9,578 bases of DNA from positions 1 through 9,578 of the forward strand of contig CAKSVM010000107.1 in the NCBI GenBank assembly GCA_934503195.1. The letters run 5' to 3'. Shown here one piece after another: positions 1 to 6,518 of this stretch (the stretch's first letter is position 1; every line of letters starts with the position of its first letter). The notes under the pieces are model-generated. The model searched no databases, was not told the origin of the DNA, and was given only the letters and a program-made list of their open reading frames with translations. Origin of the DNA: an uncultured Eubacteriales bacterium (GTDB lineage Bacteria > Bacillota > Clostridia > Oscillospirales > CAG-272). The translations under genes and the position numbers were made by a program.

Positions 1-31
1 ATTATACCACGATTTTTTGAATTTTACAAGT
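1..31 (-). promoter_or_regulatory. Leftward SigA-type promoter leaving the window
   Basis: Read on the minus strand, a -35 box TTGTAA (24-29) is followed by a 17-base spacer and a perfect -10 box TATAAT (1-6). TGG directly before the -10 gives an extended -10. Transcription would leave the window to the left, so an unseen divergent gene is expected there. The -35 context ACTTGTAAA resembles that of the eda promoter and of the minus-strand promoter near 4650. The call rests on sequence match only. Confidence 0.65.
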
Positions 32-109
32 CCTTTTCGAAAAATACTTGAAGGAAATCGCACATTTTTGGCCGCGGGTTTATTTTTTCGCGCAATTTTC
101 AAAAAAGAC

Positions 110-138
110 TTGCAAATCGCGCGGAAAAGTGATATAAT
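110..138 (+). promoter_or_regulatory. SigA-type promoter of eda
   Basis: A -35 box TTGCAA (110-115), a 17-base spacer and a perfect -10 box TATAAT (133-138) lie upstream of eda. The predicted transcription start near 145 leaves a leader of only about 25 bases, which contains the ribosome binding site AAAGGAG (156-162). There is no room for a riboswitch after the start site. The AT-rich region before it is shared with the leftward promoter at 1-31. Confidence 0.75.
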
Positions 139-169
139 ATAGGAAAGAATTTTTCAAAGGAGAGATTTT

Positions 170-1132
170 ATGAACGAAATTCTCAAAAAAATCGGCCTCT
201 ACGGCATCGTCCCGGTCATCAAAATTGAGGACACCAAGGACGCGATCCCGCTCGCGAACGCGCTCTGCAAGGGCGGCCTGCCGGTCGCCGAAATCACCTT
301 CCGCACCTCCTGCGCAGCCGAGGCGATCGGAATGATCACGAAGGAATTCCCCGAAATGCTGGTCGGCGCGGGCACCGTCCTGACGCCTGATCAGGTCGAC
401 GCGGCCGTCAAAGCCGGCGCGAAATTCATCGTCAGCCCCGGACTCAACCCGAAGGTCGTAAGGCACTGCCTCGAAATCGGAGTTCCGGTCACGCCGGGCT
501 GCTCGAACCCGTCCGACATCGAAGTCGCGCTTGAACTCAGCCTCGACGTCGTCAAATTCTTCCCGGCCGAAGCGGCGGGCGGACTCCCGATGATCAAGGC
601 GATGAGCGCACCCTACGGCAGCCTGAAGTTCATGCCGACCGGAGGACTCAACGAAACCAACATTCTGAGCTACCTCAAGTTCAACAAAATTCTCGCTTGC
701 GGCGGAAGTTTTATGGTACCTTCCGACAAAATCAAGGCTGGTCAATTTGACGAAATCGAGAAGCTCACGCGCGACGCCGTCATGCTGATGCACGGATTCG
801 AACTCCGTCACGTCGGATTCAACATGGATTCGAAGGACGAAGCCCTCGCCGGAATGGAAACTCTTGGCAAATTATTCGGTTTCGAGCCGAAGCCGGGCAA
901 CAGCGGATGTTTCGCCGGCACCGGATTTGAGCTGATGTACACGCCTTTCCACGGCAAAAACGGCCACATCGCGATCGCCTGCAACTTCCTTGACCGCGCC
1001 GTGTTCTATTTTGAGAACATGGGCATCGAATTTGAGCCGGAATCTTACGCGAAGTTCCAGCGCGGCGAGTCGAAAGCCGTCTATTTCAAGAACGACATCT
1101 GTGGATTCGCGTTCCATTTACTCCAGAAATAA
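170..1132 (+). CDS. eda: KDPG/KHG aldolase with C-terminal VOC-like domain
   Basis: This is a class I 2-keto-3-deoxy-6-phosphogluconate / 4-hydroxy-2-oxoglutarate aldolase of 320 residues. The family cleaves KDPG to pyruvate and glyceraldehyde 3-phosphate in Entner-Doudoroff and uronate breakdown. Residues 1-208 match the family throughout: EITFRT (41-46, general-base Glu41), VGAGTVLTP (65-73), ISPG-like VSPG (88-91), VVKFFPAE (127-134) with the Schiff-base Lys129, PTGG (156-159) and GGS (178-180). Normal Eda stops near residue 210; this one continues with about 110 residues that look like a VOC (glyoxalase/bleomycin-resistance) fold: two beta-alpha-beta modules with possible metal ligands His214, Glu254 and His266, and His316 near the last strand. 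From memory, the fusion occurs in other Clostridia. The start at 170 has AAAGGAG seven bases upstream. The gene has its own promoter and terminator, with no kdgK or edd nearby. The role of the second domain is unknown. Confidence 0.93.
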   Translation: MNEILKKIGLYGIVPVIKIEDTKDAIPLANALCKGGLPVAEITFRTSCAAEAIGMITKEFPEMLVGAGTVLTPDQVDAAVKAGAKFIVSPGLNPKVVRHCLEIGVPVTPGCSNPSDIEVALELSLDVVKFFPAEAAGGLPMIKAMSAPYGSLKFMPTGGLNETNILSYLKFNKILACGGSFMVPSDKIKAGQFDEIEKLTRDAVMLMHGFELRHVGFNMDSKDEALAGMETLGKLFGFEPKPGNSGCFAGTGFELMYTPFHGKNGHIAIACNFLDRAVFYFENMGIEFEPESYAKFQRGESKAVYFKNDICGFAFHLLQK

Positions 1133-1139
1133 TTTCGTC

Positions 1140-1173
1140 AAAATGCCGTACGGTTTCCCGTACGGCATTTTTT
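1140..1173 (+). terminator. Rho-independent terminator of eda
   Basis: A perfect 13-base inverted repeat, 1141-1153 with 1158-1170, has a 4-base loop TTTC and a GC-rich core (GCCGTACGG). It can be extended by one A-T pair and is followed by a T run through 1173. It lies eight bases after the eda stop codon. The stop codon of the convergent SGNH gene (1172-1174) falls inside the T run, so both operons end on this hairpin. On the minus strand only four T follow the stem, so termination in that direction may be weaker. Confidence 0.92.
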
Positions 1174-2092
1174 AATTATAAAGATTGTTCATGATTTCGT
1201 CAATTTTCGTTTGTATCTCAGCTTCATGCGGCTTGTTCACAAGATACCGCTCCGAAATCGTTTTGAAGTAGAGGAAGTCATTGTATTTTTGCTCAGTCAG
1301 GTAATTTTCGATGAATTTCAGCTTCTCATCGAGCGAAAGATTGTAATCTTTGACGATCATTGATTCGACGGCGAAAATATCGCGGACTTTCCCGACCAGA
1401 TCTCTCCATTCGTCAAGTTCGGGAATTATCGGCTCCGGAAGCTCACCCGGGGAATATTTCCGCACCGGAAGCCCCTGCGCGGCGAGGAAACAGTCGGCCA
1501 TACGCGCGTGCCCGGCGTCATTCGGATGAACGTGATCTGGATTGTAAAGCGGTTCGATGCAATATTGTTCCGACAAACTTGCATGATAGTCGACGAGGTC
1601 AAGCCCACGCTCACGTGACATCTCGCGCACTTTTTCGGCGTACATTTTAATCAGAGCGTAGCCGTGGGGAAGCGGATCCTGCTCGGTTTTGTAAAATTCG
1701 GCGTAAGGCGCGGGCGTGCAGAGAATAACCTTGATTCCGCGCGACGTGAGCGAATCGAGCAGCTTATTCATGTTTTCCGAATAGAGGTCGAACGCCTGCT
1801 TTAACACAGAATTGCGCTTTTCGAGATCGGCGATCGTCAGCGAGCCACGCCAAGAATCGTTGACTCCGAGCATGATCGGAACGACATCCGGCTTTGTCGG
1901 AAGCAGATCCGATTCGAGGAATTTCAGCGAAGTCGACGCCGACGCGCCCGAAATTCCCGAGTTCCAGAACTTAACATGAAGCTCCGGCAGGTTCCTCTTG
2001 TAGTAACCGATAATTCGCGGCACAAAATTATTCGCCGCCGTGATGCTGTCTCCGAGGAAAGTGACTCGTGCGTTTTGCTCAAAAGGTTTCAT
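1172..2092 (-). CDS. SGNH/GDSL-family hydrolase (esterase/lipase-like)
   Basis: A 306-residue SGNH hydrolase, a family of Ser-His-Asp esterases acting on acetylated sugars, lipids or cell-wall components. All four blocks are visible: GDSIT (14-18, nucleophile Ser16), the glycine block NSGISG (44-49), GVND (76-79, oxyanion Asn78) and DHVHPN (186-191) with catalytic Asp186 and His189. The C-terminal part from about residue 220 is helical and charged and has no recognised function. No signal peptide or membrane segment is present, so the protein should be cytoplasmic, unlike the two exported products encoded upstream. GGAGG (2099-2103) lies six bases before the ATG, and only 13 bases separate it from the SpoIID-family gene, so it is the third gene of a minus-strand operon. 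The substrate cannot be told from sequence; deacetylation of a cell-wall precursor or imported sugar is a guess from context. Confidence 0.88.
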   Translation of the reverse strand: MKPFEQNARVTFLGDSITAANNFVPRIIGYYKRNLPELHVKFWNSGISGASASTSLKFLESDLLPTKPDVVPIMLGVNDSWRGSLTIADLEKRNSVLKQAFDLYSENMNKLLDSLTSRGIKVILCTPAPYAEFYKTEQDPLPHGYALIKMYAEKVREMSRERGLDLVDYHASLSEQYCIEPLYNPDHVHPNDAGHARMADCFLAAQGLPVRKYSPGELPEPIIPELDEWRDLVGKVRDIFAVESMIVKDYNLSLDEKLKFIENYLTEQKYNDFLYFKTISERYLVNKPHEAEIQTKIDEIMNNLYN

Positions 2093-2105
2093 ATATTGCC
2101 TCCGA

Positions 2106-3998
2106 TTATTGTTTATTAAGTTGATTATAACTCTTGATTTCGATTCCGGTCAGGTAAAGTTTAAGCATATCTTCAGCCTTGTAGCCCTGTCTTGCGAGGT
2201 CGCGGAGTCCGATCTGCGAGATTCCGACGCCGTGTCCCCAGCCGCTTCCGACGAAAATGAAGTTGTTCGGACTCGATGCTTTGACGACCTGAGTTTCGGT
2301 TTTCGAGACGAGTTTTCCGGGAGTTCCGAGTCCGTCCTTAGTCATGACCGACGCGCCTTTGAGTTCGGGAAGCTTCGACGTTCCCGACGCGTTGACACAA
2401 TATTGCTCTTTTTCGTTTTCGCTAGAAATGACTCCCGACTTCGTGATCACATTTGTTGAAGTGAGCGATTCGGTGGCGAATTCGGTAATCTGCGCCTCAA
2501 CCGAACCGCGTCCTACGACAAAATTCGCGCTGTTGACATATTTAGAAAGCGCGCTGCGAACCGTGTCGGTACGCGTAAGCGTCAGCTTGTTTCCGTATGT
2601 ATCGGTGATCAGCAATTTGTAAACATATGTTGAATTTTTTGCAAGCTGTTCGATCTGAATATTCGCGATGTTTCCTTTGATCTGCGAATAACCTTTTCCG
2701 CGCAGATAGTTCGCGAGCTCAGCCGGCGAAACCTCGGTCGTCCACGTTCCCATCGAATGTGCCGTGTAGATCTCCCACGGCGTCTTCACGGCCTGAAGGT
2801 AGGGAATCGTCCCCCCCCACGCGTCCTCGGAGCTGACCGTCACGCCGCCCTGAACCGCGCTGTAGTAGGCCGTCGCGATTTCGTTGTTGTAGGTCATCAC
2901 AAGTCCGGACGTCTCGTCGACCGCGTGATTCGTCGCCTCATCGATCTTCATCCGGCCATTGTAGACCTGACAATGCGTCGTATTGCACAAATCTATCCCG
3001 TAAAGTGATTCATGTCTGTCAAGACCTGACAAAGTGAAGCTGCGAACCGTGATCGCGAAGGCCTTCAGCGATTCGAGCGGCCACGACGTGTTGACCTCGT
3101 ACGGCAGCACGCCCTTGATGTAGTCGCCGAGTTTTATCACATCTGTCAAAGACACGCCGTCGACCGTCCCCGCGTCGGACGAAATCGTAGAATTGTACCG
3201 TCTGAACATGAAGGTTCCGTCGTAGCTTTTTTTTGCGGGCGTGATCAGATAATTCGCGGTGCCATCGGCATTTTTCAGCGGTTGAAGTCCGAGCGCGGTG
3301 CGGTCTCCGTCGTCGTATTCGAAGAGAATTGTGTCGGTCAGCGGATCGACCACCGAAACCGCCGTCGGCGTCGCCGAAACGACCTTCACGCCAAGATCCG
3401 GAACGACCGCGACAATTGCCGAAGCCATCGCCGACGCCTGCTCGGCCGTCGCGAAATGCCCCGCGCGGATCCGATACGTGCCGTTTATGTGGCATGGAAT
3501 GGCATAAATGCCAAGTTCTGACAGCGTTTTCGAGAGCGCGGAAATCATGATTTCGCAGGCCGGGCGATCCATTTCGCCGCCGATTTCGACATGATGACCG
3601 CCAATGACGGTCTTATCGTTGGCGGTCGTTTTTGAGTATGTCATGGCGGATTTTGACAAATTTGAATCGACCGTACATGATATTTTTGTATTTTTTATCT
3701 CCCAGAGTGGGACTTCGGTAAGTTCAGCGTGCGAACGATCGACGCTGACGATCCCGAATCCGGCGGCCGCGTCGACCTCGAACCCGACCGTCACGTTCGA
3801 CCCGTACATCAGCCCGATCCGGAGCTTCAGCTCGTCGTCGGCTGTATTCGCGGCCAGACGTTCGTCCGGCTCGGCCGCGTAAATTCCCATCGTCAGGTAG
3901 TAAATCAGCGTCCCGGCCGCCGATAAAATCATCAGTATCGCTAAAAACAAGGCGAGCGCGCGCTGCATTTTTTCGCGCTTTGACCGTTTAACCGACAA
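2106..3998 (-). CDS. SpoIID/LytB-domain membrane-anchored cell-wall protein
   Basis: A 630-residue SpoIID/LytB-family protein. In sporulating Firmicutes SpoIID is a lytic transglycosylase that cuts denuded peptidoglycan during engulfment; LytB relatives enhance amidases. A basic N-terminus and a hydrophobic stretch (about 13-41) indicate a membrane anchor or signal. Residues 174-218 resemble a SPOR peptidoglycan-binding domain. The SpoIID domain begins near 285: VLPYEV (297-302) with the candidate catalytic Glu301, LKAFAITVRSF (311-321), a His/Cys cluster (His329, Cys338, His342, Cys343) before QVYNG, EDAWGG (391-396), and the C-terminal GWGHGVGISQ (586-595). It is longer than sporulation SpoIID (about 340 residues), with extra material before the core and between about 410 and 580, so it is probably a paralogue, not spoIID itself. 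The start is TTG at 3996-3998 with AGAGGAGG eight bases upstream; the next ATG is codon 11. It overlaps the upstream gene by 11 bases. G8 and A8 runs occur in the coding sequence. Confidence 0.88.
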   Translation of the reverse strand: MSVKRSKREKMQRALALFLAILMILSAAGTLIYYLTMGIYAAEPDERLAANTADDELKLRIGLMYGSNVTVGFEVDAAAGFGIVSVDRSHAELTEVPLWEIKNTKISCTVDSNLSKSAMTYSKTTANDKTVIGGHHVEIGGEMDRPACEIMISALSKTLSELGIYAIPCHINGTYRIRAGHFATAEQASAMASAIVAVVPDLGVKVVSATPTAVSVVDPLTDTILFEYDDGDRTALGLQPLKNADGTANYLITPAKKSYDGTFMFRRYNSTISSDAGTVDGVSLTDVIKLGDYIKGVLPYEVNTSWPLESLKAFAITVRSFTLSGLDRHESLYGIDLCNTTHCQVYNGRMKIDEATNHAVDETSGLVMTYNNEIATAYYSAVQGGVTVSSEDAWGGTIPYLQAVKTPWEIYTAHSMGTWTTEVSPAELANYLRGKGYSQIKGNIANIQIEQLAKNSTYVYKLLITDTYGNKLTLTRTDTVRSALSKYVNSANFVVGRGSVEAQITEFATESLTSTNVITKSGVISSENEKEQYCVNASGTSKLPELKGASVMTKDGLGTPGKLVSKTETQVVKASSPNNFIFVGSGWGHGVGISQIGLRDLARQGYKAEDMLKLYLTGIEIKSYNQLNKQ

Positions 3999-4578
3999 TT
4001 TCGTGACCTCCTCTGACCATGATGTAGGCCTCGGCCGACGTCACTTCGATTCCGCGTCCGTCGCCGCCGCGCGGGATCAGGAGCGAGTGGTAGAGCGGAA
4101 CCGGCACCGCGTTCATCAGCTCTGTGCCATTTGTAGAATCGTTGATCCCGTTCGCGGTGATCGAGACGACAATCGCGCTTCCGGAGCGCAGAATCAGCTC
4201 GCAGGTTTCGGAAGCGAGGAGTTTCTGGCCTTTTTTGAGGCAGATGACCTCGTAAGTCGACGCGGCGGGCGTGTTTTTCAGTTCGCCGAGTTGCTTTTCG
4301 AGTGACTCGACCTTGGCGTTCGCGATGATCAGCGAGTTCTGGAGCGACTCGTTCGACGTTTTGAGAGTCTCATTATCTTTGGCTATAGCGGAGATTTTAT
4401 CGGTTAATTCGCTGATTTTTTTGTCGTAATTCGCTATAACAGTTTCGTTTATGTAGGAAAGTGACACGAGCGGATCGTTCTGCGAATCGTAAATCAGCTC
4501 GTCGCCATGAACGTACATCGCAAACGACGTGGTCATGAGCGCGCAGAGCGCGGCGGCAATAATCGGTGCTTTTTTCAT
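3988..4578 (-). CDS. Exported coiled-coil protein of unknown function
   Basis: A 196-residue protein not assigned to a named family. It starts with a Lys-Lys signal peptide and hydrophobic core (4-20), with cleavage likely between residues 20 and 26. Residues about 48-102 form a heptad-rich, charged coiled coil. The C-terminal 90 residues look like a compact beta domain: a KKGQKLL segment (115-121), ELILRSGSA (127-135), a NGINDSTNG turn (143-151), and HSLLIPRGGDGRG (164-176) followed by AYIMVRGG (184-191). A similar ending is remembered from uncharacterised clostridial exported proteins, but this was not checked. The start has GAAAGGAA about six bases upstream (4585-4592 region). It is first in the minus-strand operon and overlaps the SpoIID-family gene by 11 bases, so the two extracytoplasmic proteins may be made in step and act together at the wall, the coiled coil perhaps serving as a scaffold (inference). 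Confidence 0.82.
   Translation of the reverse strand: MKKAPIIAAALCALMTTSFAMYVHGDELIYDSQNDPLVSLSYINETVIANYDKKISELTDKISAIAKDNETLKTSNESLQNSLIIANAKVESLEKQLGELKNTPAASTYEVICLKKGQKLLASETCELILRSGSAIVVSITANGINDSTNGTELMNAVPVPLYHSLLIPRGGDGRGIEVTSAEAYIMVRGGHEIVG
3996..4014 (-). promoter_or_regulatory. Ribosome binding site and TTG start of the SpoIID-family gene
   Basis: On the minus strand AGAGGAGG (4007-4014) sits eight bases before TTG (3996-3998). The first in-frame ATG is ten codons further in, with only the AAGCGCGAA-type sequence before it, so the TTG is the better start. The site lies inside the last codons of the upstream gene, implying translational coupling. Confidence 0.8.
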
Positions 4579-4606
4579 TTTGGTTTCCTTTCGATACCTT
4601 TTTGCA

Positions 4607-4656
4607 CAAGTGTATATGTCTAATTTTACAGGATTTTTGTAAATTTTGCAAGTGTA
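4607..4656 (-). repeat. Pair of 8-base direct repeats around the envelope-operon promoter
   Basis: CAAGTGTA occurs at 4607-4614 and 4649-4656 (TACACTTG on the transcribed strand), 42 bases apart, about four helical turns. One copy overlaps the -35 box and the other lies at the predicted transcription start. Similarity extends beyond the core: CAAAA follows directly in one copy and after two extra bases in the other. This layout would suit a dimeric regulator that binds both sites on one face of the helix, but two copies of an 8-mer in AT-rich DNA can also be chance. Confidence 0.4.
4623..4651 (-). promoter_or_regulatory. SigA-type promoter of the minus-strand envelope operon
   Basis: On the minus strand, TTGCAA (4646-4651), 17 bases, then TAAAAT (4623-4628). 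Predicted start is near 4616, giving a leader of about 38 bases before the coiled-coil gene. The surrounding ACTTGCAAA matches the eda promoter. No sporulation-sigma consensus (for example SigE) was recognised, but that was judged by eye only. Confidence 0.65.
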
Positions 4657-4767
4657 GTCTGTTGAACATTTTGTGAACGTGTCCGCGGCTCGAAAAATTC
4701 CTTCCTTATTATATAGGCGCGGCGAAAAAATATTTTTGGCAAATCCGAAGAAAAATGCCGATAGCCC

Positions 4768-4796
4768 TTGACGCGGCGCGAATTTTGTGGTATAAT
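4768..4796 (+). promoter_or_regulatory. Strong SigA-type promoter of the fhs-tsaE-tsaB-rpiB operon
   Basis: TTGACG (4768-4773), a 17-base spacer ending in TGG, and a perfect TATAAT (4791-4796): near-consensus with extended -10. Predicted transcription start is near 4803. It fixes the fhs start: an upstream in-frame ATG at 4755 lies before this promoter and cannot be on the transcript. An A/T palindrome AAAAATATTTTT (4726-4737) lies further upstream, and the 116-base space to the -35 of the opposing promoter could hold regulator sites. Confidence 0.85.
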
Positions 4797-4812
4797 TATC
4801 TTGAAGTTATTT

Positions 4813-4836
4813 GGGCTCAAAATAGCCCGGAAAGAG
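4813..4836 (+). promoter_or_regulatory. fhs leader hairpin next to its ribosome binding site
   Basis: GGGCT (4813-4817) can pair with AGCCC (4824-4828) across a 6-base loop, and the modest ribosome binding site GGAAAGAG (4829-4836) follows at once, eight bases before the ATG at 4845. The 42-base leader is too short for a tetrahydrofolate riboswitch. The hairpin may stabilise the 5' end or tune initiation; this is inference from a 5-base-pair stem. Confidence 0.4.
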
Positions 4837-4844
4837 TTGGAAAA

Positions 4845-6518
4845 ATGCTGACTGACATCGAAATCGCGCATGGCGCGAAAATGCTCCCGATCAGTGAAAT
4901 CGCCGCCAAGCTCGGCGTCGCTGACGACGAACTCGAACTTTACGGCCGCTACAAAGCGAAAATCACCGACGGTTTCATCAAAAGAACCGCCGATCGTCCG
5001 TACGGCAAGCTGATTCTTGTCACCGCGATCAACCCGACGCCCGCCGGGGAAGGTAAGACCACTACAACTGTCGGCCTCGGTATGGCGATGAAGAAAATCG
5101 GCAAAAACGCCGTGATCGCGCTCCGCGAGCCGTCGCTCGGCCCGGTTTTCGGAATAAAAGGCGGCGCGGCGGGCGGCGGATACGCGCAGGTCGTGCCGAT
5201 GGAGGACATAAATCTGCATTTCACGGGCGATTTTCACGCGATAACGGCCGCGAACAACCTCCTCTGCGCGCTGATCGACAACCACCTCCAGCAGGGAAAT
5301 GAGCTCGGAATCGACCCGCGGCGGATCGTTTTCGCGCGCTGCACCGACACGAACGACCGCGCGCTGCGAAACTGCGTCATCGGAATGGGCGGAAAAATGT
5401 CGGGCGTCGTCCGTGAGGACCACTTCCAGATCACCGTCGCGTCGGAGGTCATGGCGATTCTGTGCCTCGCTGAGTCGATTTCCGACCTTAAGGAGCGGCT
5501 TGGTTCGATACTTGTCGCGTATAAATACGACGGCGCGCCGGTCTACGCGCGCGATCTGAACGCGCAGGGCAGCATGGCCGCGCTCCTCAAGGACGCGCTG
5601 AAGCCGAATCTCGTCCAGACGATCGAAAACACGCCCGCGCTGATCCACGGCGGCCCCTTCGCGAACATCGCGCACGGCTGCAACTCGGTCCGCGCAACCA
5701 AACTCGCGCTCAAACTGGGCGATTACGCGATCACCGAGGCTGGATTCGGAGCCGATCTCGGAGCTGAAAAATTCTTCGACATCAAGTGCCGCAAGGCGGG
5801 ACTCAGACCAGACGCGGTCGTTCTCGTCGCGACAATTCGCGCGTTGAAGTATAACGGAGGCGTTCCGAAGACCGATCTCAAGGCCGAAAATCTGGAGGCT
5901 CTGACAAAAGGCGCGGCAAATCTCGAAGCACATATAGATAATCTGACGAAATTCGGAGTCCCGGTAGTTGTCGCGCTGAATCGTTTTGACACTGATACCG
6001 ACGCCGAACTCGATTACGTCCGCAAGCTCTGCGAGTCGCGCGGAGCCGAAATGGCACTGTCCGAGGTCTTCGCGAAGGGCGGGGAAGGCGGAATCGAGCT
6101 TGCCGAAAAGGTCGTCGCGGCTTGTGAAAAGCCGAACAATTTCGCGCCGCTTTATCCCGACGATTTGTCTATAAAGGAGAAAATTTCAGCAATCGCGACA
6201 AAGATTTACGGCGCGAGTGATGTCGTTTTTGAGCCAAACGCCGAAAAGCAGCTCGCCGAAATCATCGCTCTCGACCCGAAATTCTCTACCTTCCCGGTCT
6301 GCATGGCCAAGACGCAGTACTCGCTTTCGGACGACCCGACGATGCTCGGCCGCCCGACCGGATTCACGCTGACCGTCCGTGAAATCAGACTTTCGGCCGG
6401 CGCGCGGTTCATCGTCGCCCTCACCGGCTCGATCCTGACGATGCCCGGTCTCCCGAAAAAGCCCGCGGCGTACAGCATCGACGTCGACGACGAGGGCAAT
6501 ATTACCGGACTTTTCTGA
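4845..6518 (+). CDS. fhs: Formate-tetrahydrofolate ligase
   Basis: Formyltetrahydrofolate synthetase joins formate to tetrahydrofolate using ATP, giving 10-formyl-THF for purines, initiator tRNA, and in acetogens the methyl branch of the Wood-Ljungdahl pathway. The protein is full length at 557 residues. Seen in order: TDIEIA (3-8) as in most family starts, the P-loop-like TPAGEGKTT (65-73), the signature GIKGGAAGGGY (103-113), TEAGFGADLG (297-306), VATIRALKYNGG (328-339; the usual His before GG is Asn here), KTQYSLSDDP (489-498), and the ending MPGLPKKPAAY (533-543). The start at 4845 is chosen because it follows the promoter and GGAAAGAG and fits the family; a longer reading frame from 4755 would begin before the promoter. 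Its stop overlaps the tsaE ATG by one base. No fchA, folD or other Wood-Ljungdahl gene is in view, so acetogenesis cannot be claimed. Confidence 0.97.
   Translation: MLTDIEIAHGAKMLPISEIAAKLGVADDELELYGRYKAKITDGFIKRTADRPYGKLILVTAINPTPAGEGKTTTTVGLGMAMKKIGKNAVIALREPSLGPVFGIKGGAAGGGYAQVVPMEDINLHFTGDFHAITAANNLLCALIDNHLQQGNELGIDPRRIVFARCTDTNDRALRNCVIGMGGKMSGVVREDHFQITVASEVMAILCLAESISDLKERLGSILVAYKYDGAPVYARDLNAQGSMAALLKDALKPNLVQTIENTPALIHGGPFANIAHGCNSVRATKLALKLGDYAITEAGFGADLGAEKFFDIKCRKAGLRPDAVVLVATIRALKYNGGVPKTDLKAENLEALTKGAANLEAHIDNLTKFGVPVVVALNRFDTDTDAELDYVRKLCESRGAEMALSEVFAKGGEGGIELAEKVVAACEKPNNFAPLYPDDLSIKEKISAIATKIYGASDVVFEPNAEKQLAEIIALDPKFSTFPVCMAKTQYSLSDDPTMLGRPTGFTLTVREIRLSAGARFIVALTGSILTMPGLPKKPAAYSIDVDDEGNITGLF

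Noticed and set aside
80..811. A 243-codon open frame on the minus strand opposite eda.
   Set aside because: It is a mirror of the aldolase coding sequence, with no motifs and running into the promoter region.
4708..4713. A second minus-strand TATAAT in the spacer before the envelope operon.
   Set aside because: No acceptable -35 box at 16-18 bases; the nearest candidate TTGCCA is 23 bases away.
4755..4844. An N-terminal extension of 30 codons for fhs starting at 4755.
   Set aside because: The ATG precedes the -35/-10 of the fhs promoter, and family homology begins at 4845 behind a ribosome binding site.
4803..4844. A tetrahydrofolate riboswitch upstream of fhs.
   Set aside because: The predicted leader is only about 42 bases with a single 5-base-pair stem, far short of that riboswitch class.
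4626..5933. A 435-codon open frame on the minus strand opposite fhs.
   Set aside because: It lies across the promoters and fhs, its translation is Arg/Asp/Val-rich without any family motif, and fhs is certain. It arises from the GC-rich codon bias of fhs.
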